From CAYWTX01 sp964461295 (lineage in GTDB: Bacteria; Planctomycetota; Phycisphaerae; SM23-33), in contig CAYWTX010000019.1 of assembly GCA_964461295.1 (NCBI GenBank), positions 1 to 21,426 on the forward strand: 21,426 nt of DNA. Direction: 5' to 3'. A program made the translations under genes and the position numbers. Positions 14,605 to 21,426 of this stretch are shown piece by piece; positions within the stretch are counted from its first letter, which is position 1, and each line of letters starts with the position of its first letter. Below the pieces are notes generated by a model. That model was given only the letters and a program-made list of their open reading frames with translations. It searched no databases and was not told where the DNA came from.

Positions 14605-16398
14605 ATGCGGCGCCGCCGAAAGAGGAGGGCCGAAGCAGTGACGAACGAGCGAAGGAGCCGGCTACCCGATTCTCGCGCTTCCGCCAGTCACGGCGTGGGG
14701 CCGGTTGGCCGACTCGCGTTGGCGGCGGCATGGTTCGTCTGGGGCGCGGCGCCGGCGAGCGGGCCCGCGACCGGCCAGACCCGCCCCGCGACGATCCCGC
14801 TGCCGGAGGAGATCGCCCCCGGGGCCTGGCGCAAGGCCGCCGAGGGCGAGCCCAACCGCCCCGGCTGGGGCGGCATGGTCCACGACGCGTCCTCGGCGCG
14901 CAACCTCAAGTGGGTCGCGCCGCTGGGGCCTCCCATGGCCGGCGGCGTGTGCTACGGCGCGCCCGCCGTCGGCGAAGGCAAGATCCTCATCGGTTGCGAC
15001 GGCTCGGCCTACGACGAGCGATACGTCCACCCGGCGGACTACTTCACGGCGTCGCGGTTCGGACGGGGGGCCAACCAGATGAAGCGGGCTGCCCTGTTGT
15101 GCCTGGAGGAGGCCACAGGCCGGCTGGTTTGGCAGTACAATGTCAACGGGCACAGGCGGTACAGCAAGATTCCCGAGGGCGGGATCCGCGTCGGGGTGTG
15201 CAACCGCCCGGCCATCGACGGCGGGCGGGCGTACTTCGTGGGCTACCAGAACGAGGTGATGTGCGTGGACCTGGCTGGGCAGGCCAACGGCAACCAGGGC
15301 CCGTTTCTGGACGAGCGCGAGCACTTCCGGGACCACTGGCCGACGGCGGGCCGTGACGGCCGTCTGGACCGCCTGAGGGAGACCGACGCCGACGTGCTGT
15401 GGATGTACCACGTCCCCAGGGAGTTGGGGTTCACGTTCGACTGCGCCGCGTCGAGTTCCCCCCTGCTGTACGACGGCCGCCTTTACGTGGGCACGTGCGT
15501 GGGCGTGGCCCATCGCGGCGTGAACAACCACAAGCGGTGCGACACGCCGGGGGCCCCGGCCCTGATCGTCCTGGACCAGCGGACCGGCAGGCTGCTGGCC
15601 GCCGAGAACGAAGGCATCGCCTCGCGCGTCCAGCATGGGGCATGGTGCTCGCCGTCGCTGGTGGAAGTCGGCGGGCGCAAGCTTGTCCTCTTCGGCGGCG
15701 GCGACGAGTGGTGCTACGCCTTCGACCCCCAGCCGCGGGCGGGCGTCGAGCGATCGTATGCGGCCGAGGACCCCAACGCCGGCACGGTGACGATCCCAGC
15801 GCGCGTGGGGGTGCTCCGGTGCGTCTGGAAGTTCAACGCCAACGGCGACAACCGCGCGGCCTACTCTTACTACCAGGCCGCACGCGGCATGACCGGCGCG
15901 GTGATCGGCACGCCGGGCTTCGACGGGCGGCGGGCCTACGTCAACGTCGGCGTGGACTGGTCGAAGCCCTGCAAGGGCCTGCTGAGCTGCTACGACGCCG
16001 CCGGCAGCGGCGACATCAGCGCCGCGGGGCGGGTCTGGCTGTGCGAATCCGTCGGGGCGAGCTGCTCGTCGCCGACGGTGGCCGGCGGGCTGGTCTTCAC
16101 CGCCGACTTCGCCGGCAACGTGCACTGCGTCGACGCCGCCGACGGCAGCAGCCTCTGGACGCACAAGCTGGGCGAGGCGATCCACTCCTCGCCGCTGGTG
16201 GCCGACGGCAAGGTGTACGCCGGCGGCAGCAACGGCAGCTTCGTGATCCTTCGCGCCCGGCGCCAGAAGGAGGTCCTCTGTCAGACGAGTTTCTGCGGCG
16301 AGCGATGCGCCAACGGGATCGAGGCCAGCCCCGCCGCCGCCAACGGCGTCCTCTACGTGCCCACCCGCACCGTCCTGTACGCCTTCGAGAAGAGGTAG
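14605..16398 (+). CDS. Secreted PQQ-like beta-propeller protein
   Basis: The protein has 597 residues from ATG 14605 (GGAAGG just upstream). A GTG at 14638 with AGGAGG 9 nt before it is a good alternative and would remove a very basic N-terminus. A hydrophobic signal core (LALAAAWFVWGAAPASG, ~37-53) indicates export. The rest carries repeated propeller blades: GRLVWQYNVNG, then SSPLLYDGRLYVGTC, then SPTVAGGLVFTADFAGNV, then DGSSLWTHKLG, then SSPLVADGKVYAGGS, ending in GVLYVPTRTVLYAFEKR. This resembles planctomycete propeller proteins used as periplasmic or surface scaffolds. No enzyme motif or haem site is seen. It differs from the 1142-residue propeller in having one propeller and no methyltransferase-like part. 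It is probably co-transcribed with ribE. Confidence 0.9.
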   Translation: MRRRRKRRAEAVTNERRSRLPDSRASASHGVGPVGRLALAAAWFVWGAAPASGPATGQTRPATIPLPEEIAPGAWRKAAEGEPNRPGWGGMVHDASSARNLKWVAPLGPPMAGGVCYGAPAVGEGKILIGCDGSAYDERYVHPADYFTASRFGRGANQMKRAALLCLEEATGRLVWQYNVNGHRRYSKIPEGGIRVGVCNRPAIDGGRAYFVGYQNEVMCVDLAGQANGNQGPFLDEREHFRDHWPTAGRDGRLDRLRETDADVLWMYHVPRELGFTFDCAASSSPLLYDGRLYVGTCVGVAHRGVNNHKRCDTPGAPALIVLDQRTGRLLAAENEGIASRVQHGAWCSPSLVEVGGRKLVLFGGGDEWCYAFDPQPRAGVERSYAAEDPNAGTVTIPARVGVLRCVWKFNANGDNRAAYSYYQAARGMTGAVIGTPGFDGRRAYVNVGVDWSKPCKGLLSCYDAAGSGDISAAGRVWLCESVGASCSSPTVAGGLVFTADFAGNVHCVDAADGSSLWTHKLGEAIHSSPLVADGKVYAGGSNGSFVILRARRQKEVLCQTSFCGERCANGIEASPAAANGVLYVPTRTVLYAFEKR

Positions 16399-16505
16399 CC
16401 TCGCCCAGCGCCCCGGGCAGCGGGGCCGTCTCGTCAGGCCCGGGTCCGGCCAAGCGGACGGATGGCGCGCCGCGGTTCACGCAACGCCATGCGGTCGAGC
16501 AAGAA

Positions 16506-16688
16506 TCACAGCCCCATCCGCCTGCCCAGGATGGCCAGGCTGTACTCCCGGCCGTCCATCTCCGCCACGCGGGGCAGCAGGCCCCATCGCTCGAACCCGG
16601 CCGCCTGGAACAGGCGCAGGCTCGGCGCGTTGTGGGCGAAGATGAACGCCAGCAGCGTGCGGATGCCCAACTCCATGGCGCCGAGGTC
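16506..16688 (-). pseudogene. Truncated GNAT acetyltransferase remnant (C-terminal ~60 residues)
   Basis: On the minus strand the frame reads MELGIRTLLAFIFAHNAPSL, then LFQAAGFERWGLLPRVAEMD and ILGRRMGL before a TGA at 16508-16506. This is the C-terminal third of a GNAT acyl-CoA-dependent acetyltransferase, including the SLRLFxxxGFE hallmark. The acetyl-CoA-binding R/QxxGxG/A segment and everything before it are missing: upstream sequence in all three minus frames shows no GNAT similarity. An ATG at 16676 could give a 56-residue peptide, but with no catalytic core. The 371-nt gap 16399-16769 otherwise holds only a short GGGCC/GGCCC inverted repeat near 16425-16445 and the sialate esterase leader. 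Confidence 0.75.
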
Positions 16689-16769
16689 GGTCGTACCTTG
16701 CGCGAAGCGAGAGAAGATGAGATGATACGCTTCGGCATTCGGACAAGCGACGGGAAGGGCGAGGAAACG

Positions 16770-18440
16770 ATGGAAACGATGGCAGTTCTCAAGATGGCCG
16801 GGTTGGTTGCTGTCCTGGCGGCGGGCGGACTGGCCGCGACCGCGGCCGCCGCGGCGGGCGGGCCCGCAAGCAGGCCGGCCACGAGGCCCTCGGGCGGGGC
16901 ACTGCGCCTGCCGGCCGTGTTCTCCGACAACATGGTGATTCAGCGCGACGCGGCGACGCCGATCTGGGGCTGGGCGGGCGCGGGAAGCAAGGTGACGGTG
17001 GAGGTGGACCTCGGCGCGCCCGGCGGGCTTCCGCGGCGTGGGGCCGGCTCTTCCGAGCTTCGGCAACTCAAGGCTGTTTGTGTGTCCGCCGACGACCGGG
17101 GCCGATGGTCGGCCCTGTTGCCGGCCCTGCCCGCGGGCGGGCCGTACACGATCGCGGTTTCGGCGGAGGCGACGCTGGCCATTCGCAACGTCCTGGCCGG
17201 CGAGGTGTGGCTGTGCTCGGGGCAGTCGAACATGGAGTGGGCGTTGAAGAAGTCCACCGGCGGGGCCGAGGCCGCCGCCGCGGCCGACCACCCGCTGATC
17301 CGCTACTTCCGCGTGGAGAAGCGGTCGCTCCGCAAGCCCGCCGACGATGTCAAGGGCGAGTGGGTGGTCTGCTCGCCGAAGACGGCCGGTTCGTTCGCCG
17401 GGGTGGCATACCACTTTGGGCGCGCGTTGCACGAGAAACTGGCCGTGCCGGTGGGGCTGATCGACAACTCCTGGAGCGGGGCGCAAGCCGAGGCGCTGCT
17501 GCCGATGGAGACCATCGGCGAGCACCCCGGGCTCGCCTACCGCATCGAGAAGTGGGAGCAGTGCCGTCGCGAGTATGCCCGCGCGCTGGAGGAAAACGCC
17601 GCCGGGGAGGCGGAGTGGAAGAAGCTGGCCGATGCGGCCAAGGCGGCCGGCAAGCCGGATCCGCCCGGTCGGCCGCGGCGGGGCAAGGACCCCAACGGCC
17701 CGGAGACGACGCTGGCGGGGCTGTACAACGGCATGGTGAGCGGGCTGGTTCCCTACGCGGTGCGGGGCGTGGCGTTCTACCAGGGCGAGAACAACGTGCT
17801 GAACCCGGAGGAGTACAAGGTGGTGTTCCCCCTGCTGATCCGCACGTGGCGGGCGCTGTGGGCCAACCGGGACCTGCCCTTCCTGTTCGTGCAGATCGCC
17901 AACTTCGGCGAGCCCTCGGCCGAGCCGTCGGACACGATGTGGTCGCGCCTGCGGGATGCCCAACTTGTGGGGCTGGGCGAGCCCGGCACGGCCATGGTGG
18001 TGACGATCGACGTGGGCGGCGAGTTTCACGCGCTGAACAAGCGCCCGGTGGGCGAGCGGCTGGCGCTGGCGGCGCGGACGGTGGCCTACGGCGAGAAGGG
18101 TCTGACGCATTCCGGGCCGCTGTTTGCGCGGGCCCGGTTCGAGGGCGGCAAGGCCGTGGTGACGTTCCGGCACGCCGGCGGCGCCCTGGCCGCCCGCGGC
18201 GGCGAGGAGCTCAGGGGCTTCGCCCTGGCCGGCGAGGACCGCAACTTCGTCCGGGCCGAAGCGAAGATCGCCGGCGCGGATCGCGATCGCGTGGAGGTCT
18301 CCGCGGCCGCGGTCGCCAAGCCCCTGGCCGTGCGCTACGCCTGGGGCGTGAACCCGGTGTGCAATCTGGTGAACGACGCGAACCTGCCGGCCTCGCCATT
18401 CCGCAGCGACGACTGGCCGCCGGACAGCGCCAAGCCCTAG
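16770..18440 (+). CDS. Sialate O-acetylesterase-like SGNH hydrolase, secreted
   Basis: The protein has 556 residues. ATG 16770 is preceded by GAGG 6-7 nt upstream. An N-terminal hydrophobic region (5-30) indicates a signal peptide. LRLPAVFSDNMVIQRD and the following beta-rich segment (46-140) are the usual accessory domain. The nucleophile motif is LCSGQSNMEW (Ser153). The oxyanion-side motif is GVAFYQGENN, and DSxWSGA-like NSWSGAQAEA is conserved. The catalytic His420 sits in VGGEFHALNKRPVGERLA, where Glu rather than Asp occupies the position two before His. The family removes O-acetyl groups from sialic acids or other acetylated glycans; the true substrate is unknown. Length is typical. It may be transcribed together with the PilZ gene 239 nt downstream, but a separate promoter is equally possible. 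Confidence 0.92.
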   Translation: METMAVLKMAGLVAVLAAGGLAATAAAAAGGPASRPATRPSGGALRLPAVFSDNMVIQRDAATPIWGWAGAGSKVTVEVDLGAPGGLPRRGAGSSELRQLKAVCVSADDRGRWSALLPALPAGGPYTIAVSAEATLAIRNVLAGEVWLCSGQSNMEWALKKSTGGAEAAAAADHPLIRYFRVEKRSLRKPADDVKGEWVVCSPKTAGSFAGVAYHFGRALHEKLAVPVGLIDNSWSGAQAEALLPMETIGEHPGLAYRIEKWEQCRREYARALEENAAGEAEWKKLADAAKAAGKPDPPGRPRRGKDPNGPETTLAGLYNGMVSGLVPYAVRGVAFYQGENNVLNPEEYKVVFPLLIRTWRALWANRDLPFLFVQIANFGEPSAEPSDTMWSRLRDAQLVGLGEPGTAMVVTIDVGGEFHALNKRPVGERLALAARTVAYGEKGLTHSGPLFARARFEGGKAVVTFRHAGGALAARGGEELRGFALAGEDRNFVRAEAKIAGADRDRVEVSAAAVAKPLAVRYAWGVNPVCNLVNDANLPASPFRSDDWPPDSAKP

Positions 18441-18679
18441 TTCGGCAGCGCAGGGCCAGACCCATGCCAGAGACGCCGCGCGAGAAGAGCAGGCAGGCAC
18501 AGGCCCGGACCGACCGGGAGTGGGTGAAAGACGGATCCGGTCCCACAAGGACACGATGCCGATGCCGCGGCTTGGCGTCGGCTGTGGGTTTGTCTCTCCG
18601 CCGCCGCACATCGTACGTTTCTTCCACAGGCCCAGGCCGCGGGGGTGAGGCGCCCGGCCGACACTCAGAAGGAAGACGT

Positions 18680-19003
18680 ATGACCATCGACGTAGCCGAA
18701 CGGCGGATTCACGTTCGCCTTGCGGTTTCGCATCCGGTGACGCTGTGGGACCGTCGCGGGCGGCTGCTGGTTCGCGGCCGCACCGGCGACGTTTGCGAAA
18801 GCGGGCTGCTGGTGCTGGTGGCTCGCGAGCAGGAGCGGCGCGTGCCGGAATGGATCGTCGTGGAGATGGCCGTGCCGGACATCTCCTTCAGCGGCCGCGG
18901 CAAGAGCACGCGCCGGGTGCGTTTCAGCGCCCGCGTGGTTCACCGCAACGCGGTGGGGGAGAAGGTCGGCCTGGGGGTGGAGTTGATCGGCAAGGCGGAG
19001 TAG
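18680..19003 (+). CDS. Small PilZ-domain-like protein
   Basis: The protein has 107 residues. ATG 18680 has AAGGA 7 nt upstream. An in-frame ATG at 18464 is rejected because it lacks a Shine-Dalgarno and adds low-complexity sequence. The N-terminus ERRIHVRLAV matches the PilZ RxxxR motif, and GDVCESGLLV fits D/NxSxxG except that Cys replaces Ser. The remainder is beta-rich (RVRFSARVVHRN, LGVELIG). PilZ proteins bind cyclic di-GMP and signal to motility or envelope systems. The Ser-to-Cys change leaves ligand binding uncertain, so it may be a degenerate receptor. The preceding 239 nt hold no gene or recognised riboswitch. It is convergent with the VWA gene, 45 nt away. Confidence 0.75.
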   Translation: MTIDVAERRIHVRLAVSHPVTLWDRRGRLLVRGRTGDVCESGLLVLVAREQERRVPEWIVVEMAVPDISFSGRGKSTRRVRFSARVVHRNAVGEKVGLGVELIGKAE

Positions 19004-19048
19004 CACTGTCCGGGTCGGGTCGGGGCGCGGCCGGCCGCAACGAGTTGC

Positions 19049-21426
19049 CTACTGCCTTTGGTTGGGGCCTTTGGCCGGTCGGCGATGCACGCGGGCGAGG
19101 GACCATTCCAGGAGCATCAGCGCGACCGCGGCGGCCGCGAGGAACGGCCAGAGGTCGGTCCGGCCTCGGCGGAGGAACTGGCGGCCCAGGGAGGCCAGTT
19201 CGCCGCGGGCGGCGATTCGTCCGCCGGTCCGCCGGGCGAGTTCGCGGAGCGTCGCCCAGTCGGCGCCGATGGCGGCGAACTCGCGGGCGGGGAGGCGCGG
19301 CAGCGTGGTTTGCCAGAGGGCGTGGCTTGCGGCTGCGTCGGCGAACTTGACGGACAGGACGGCTGCGGCGCCGGGGGCGTCGGCGCGGGCCTCGTAGCGT
19401 CCGGGCGCGGTTTGCGCCAGGTCGAACGTTCGCGGGGCCCTCCACGGCGGCTGGTTGAGCAGGGCCTGCAATCGCAGGCCATTGATCGGCCCGTTGGCGT
19501 CGGCGGCGTCGATGGCAAGCCGCAGAGCGCCGTCGGCCCACTCGGTGGAGCCGATGAATCGCGGGTCGTCGCCCGTCCCGGCCGCCCAGGCCGCGGCGCG
19601 GCCGGCGAGGTCGGCCAGTTTGCCCGACGCGTCCCACGCGGGGTTGGCGCCCTTGCGCGGGTCCAGGGCGAGCGTGACGCTGCGGCCCATTCCGAACTGC
19701 CAGTACGCCAACAGGGGATCGCCGTCGCCGCCGACGCGGGCCGTCGTCCGCGCCGTGGGGGCCGCCGCGCTCAGCAGGTACGCCCGCACCTCGGGCATCG
19801 CCGCGCCGATCTGGAACGCGCCATCCTTGTCGCCTGCGGCGGCGAACGCGCCGCTGCGCAGCGCCGAGCCGCGGGCGTCGCGGAGGAACGAGGCGAACAC
19901 CTCGGCCAGGCCGAGAAGGTTCTCGCGCCACACCACGGGCGGGCTATCCAACGACCGCGCCAGGGCCTCCAGGTCGTACGGCTTGCCCGCCGCCGCGGCG
20001 CCTGGCGTCCGGATGGCGACCATGCCGAGTTTGAGCTTCGCCTCGCGGAACGACCGGGCCAGCACGTCCGGGCGCTCCAGGCGAGTCAGCAGGTCGCTGA
20101 CCAGGAGCACCAGACCGTCGCGGCCCTCGACGCTCGGGGTCTCGGCGGCCAGGACGAGGGCTTTCCCGGCGTCGGTGGGTCCGCCGGGGCGCACGGCCCG
20201 CAGGGCCTGCCGCAGGGCGGCGAAGTCGATCTCGCCGCGGCCGCTGTCGTACACGCGCCGCGGCGAGTCGCTGAACGAGATTGCCGACAGGGCGTCGGCC
20301 GGCGTGAGATGCCGCTGCAAGGCGGCGACGGCCTCGATGGCCTGGTCGAACTTGGCGCCGCCGGCCCCGGCGGCGTCCGCTTCGGCCATCGACCCGGACG
20401 CGTCCAGAACGAGCACGATCCGCAGCGGTCGGCGCTGGTAGGGGTTGGCCCGCAGAGCGGCGGCGCGGGTGAGCGGGTCGTCGCGGTCGGCGGGCGTCGC
20501 GTGCGGGGCGGCGCCCACGAGGAGCAGCCCGCCGCCGGCGGCGACGTAGTCGGCCAGGGCCGCCCGCGCCGCGGGCGCCAGCAGCGTTCCGCACGGGTCC
20601 TGAAGCACCACGCCCGCGTAGTCGGCCCAGCCCGCGGCGCCCGTCGGGGCCGCCGCGCCGGGCACGGCGACGGCCGGCACGCCGCCCGCGGCGGCGATCG
20701 CCTCGGCCGACAACGCCCCCTCGCCCACCAGCGCCAGTCGCCGCACCCGCGGCGGCACGACGGCGAAGGCGGCGTCGTTCTCGGGGAAGGCGTCGCCGGC
20801 GCTGAGGCTCGCCTCGTAGTCGGCCGCGACGGCGGCCGGGGCGTTGGCGTCGGTGAGCCGCAGGCCCGCGGGCGCGTTGGCGAGCAGGTCCAGCCGCCGC
20901 TCCAGCAGCCGCACGTTGCCCGCGGCGCCGAGGCCGCGCCGGACGCTCAGGGTGCGCCGGTCCAGTTGGTTGGACGCAACCGACACGGCCAGGTCCACTT
21001 CGCCCCCGGCCATGCGGCGGGCGGCCAGGCCGACCATGCGCGTGTCCGGCGGCGGCGAATCCATCGGCACGACCAGCACGGCGGCGCGGGTCTCCGCCAG
21101 GCCGGCCGCGGCCGCACGCCAATCGTCGGCGAATTGCCCGTCGGTGTGGAGCACGACGGCGGCGACCTCGCCGCCGCGGGCGCGGGCCAGTTGCAGCGCG
21201 GGGGTCAGCCGCGTGGTTTCGGCCGGCAGGGCGGCGCCCGCCGGGCCAACGCCGCCGGCGAAGTCGAAGACCTCCCGCGGCAGTTCGGGCGGCAGCGGCA
21301 GGTTGGCGTCCTGCCCGCGCACGGAGGCCGACACGTCGCGCAGCACGAGGTACGGGCGGCTCGCCTCGCGGCCGATGGGCGCGGTGGGCCGCGCCAGCGC
21401 CATTGCGGCCAGCAGCGCCGCCCCCG
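19049..21426 (-). CDS. Membrane-anchored VWA-domain protein with amidotransferase-like segment (5' part off the window)
   Basis: At least 791 residues; the frame stays open and hydrophobic (GAALLAAMAL) to the right edge, so the true start lies outside and ATG 21403 is internal. Order: an N-terminal helix; a first VWA-like unit with DVSAS in PYLVLRDVSASV; a middle segment resembling class I amidotransferase-like folds (WADYAGVVLQDPCG, then LADYVAAGGGLLLVG); a second VWA domain with a full MIDAS start VLVLDASGSM and GGPTDAGKAL; then a beta-rich region and a C-terminal helix (LWPFLAAAAVALMLLEW). This matches large BatA-like or uncharacterised VWA/amidotransferase-like membrane proteins of Planctomycetes and Verrucomicrobia, often encoded near MoxR ATPases. 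A MoxR partner may lie just outside. Function is unproven; metal-dependent protein binding in the envelope is the likeliest role. Confidence 0.88.
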   Translation of the reverse strand, partial: GAALLAAMALARPTAPIGREASRPYLVLRDVSASVRGQDANLPLPPELPREVFDFAGGVGPAGAALPAETTRLTPALQLARARGGEVAAVVLHTDGQFADDWRAAAAGLAETRAAVLVVPMDSPPPDTRMVGLAARRMAGGEVDLAVSVASNQLDRRTLSVRRGLGAAGNVRLLERRLDLLANAPAGLRLTDANAPAAVAADYEASLSAGDAFPENDAAFAVVPPRVRRLALVGEGALSAEAIAAAGGVPAVAVPGAAAPTGAAGWADYAGVVLQDPCGTLLAPAARAALADYVAAGGGLLLVGAAPHATPADRDDPLTRAAALRANPYQRRPLRIVLVLDASGSMAEADAAGAGGAKFDQAIEAVAALQRHLTPADALSAISFSDSPRRVYDSGRGEIDFAALRQALRAVRPGGPTDAGKALVLAAETPSVEGRDGLVLLVSDLLTRLERPDVLARSFREAKLKLGMVAIRTPGAAAAGKPYDLEALARSLDSPPVVWRENLLGLAEVFASFLRDARGSALRSGAFAAAGDKDGAFQIGAAMPEVRAYLLSAAAPTARTTARVGGDGDPLLAYWQFGMGRSVTLALDPRKGANPAWDASGKLADLAGRAAAWAAGTGDDPRFIGSTEWADGALRLAIDAADANGPINGLRLQALLNQPPWRAPRTFDLAQTAPGRYEARADAPGAAAVLSVKFADAAASHALWQTTLPRLPAREFAAIGADWATLRELARRTGGRIAARGELASLGRQFLRRGRTDLWPFLAAAAVALMLLEWSLARVHRRPAKGPNQRQ

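Noticed and set aside
18464..18679. 72-codon N-terminal extension of the PilZ protein
   Set aside because: No Shine-Dalgarno at 18464 and no domain; AAGGA precedes the ATG at 18680.
1..21426. tRNA, rRNA, insertion sequence or prophage genes
   Set aside because: None recognised on reading both strands; no transposase or integrase motif in any supported frame.

Overview
This is a GC-rich window from a single bacterial chromosome. I infer a planctomycete, probably near the Phycisphaerae. The reasons are two large secreted PQQ-type propeller proteins, Tat-exported barrel proteins next to DoxX, a BatA-like VWA protein with an amidotransferase-like segment, a planctomycete-style sialate O-acetylesterase, and very high GC with long spurious antisense ORFs. 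No taxonomic marker such as rRNA is present, so this stays an inference.

Layout, left to right. A minus-strand pair comes first (1-1983): a DoxX/TIM-barrel fusion followed by a Tat-exported paralogue of its barrel, which runs off the left edge. Diverging from it is a 1142-residue secreted propeller protein with a degenerate methyltransferase-like N-terminus (2147-5575). Next are an AAA/DUF4143 ATPase (5655-6872), a convergent ArsP-like permease (6963-8360, minus), an animal-type transketolase (8586-10535), a convergent patatin-like lipoprotein (10669-12162, minus) and a divergent ACT-domain malic enzyme (12299-13681). Riboflavin synthase (13943-14596) and a second propeller protein (14605-16398) follow, 8 nt apart and probably co-transcribed. 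After them come a GNAT acetyltransferase remnant (minus), a sialate O-acetylesterase-like hydrolase (16770-18440), a small PilZ-type protein (18680-19003) and a convergent VWA protein that runs off the right edge.

The genes do not form one obvious pathway. Central carbon genes (transketolase, malic enzyme) and riboflavin synthesis are interleaved with envelope and secreted proteins: the propellers, lipoprotein, esterase, DoxX/Tat pair and VWA protein. No phage, IS element, CRISPR array, tRNA or rRNA was seen.

The most unusual content lies between and inside genes. Short heptamer tandem arrays occur at four places: two in inter-domain linkers, one on a stop codon, and one against a start codon that lacks a Shine-Dalgarno. 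Three of the four share a YTGYCGA-like unit. A ~114-bp doubly palindromic element follows the malic enzyme gene; its two internal hairpins are inverted, compensatorily varied copies of one unit. The DoxX fusion also carries a mid-protein twin-arginine helix followed by an ApbE-type flavinylation-like motif, which suggests an uncharacterised periplasmic redox protein.
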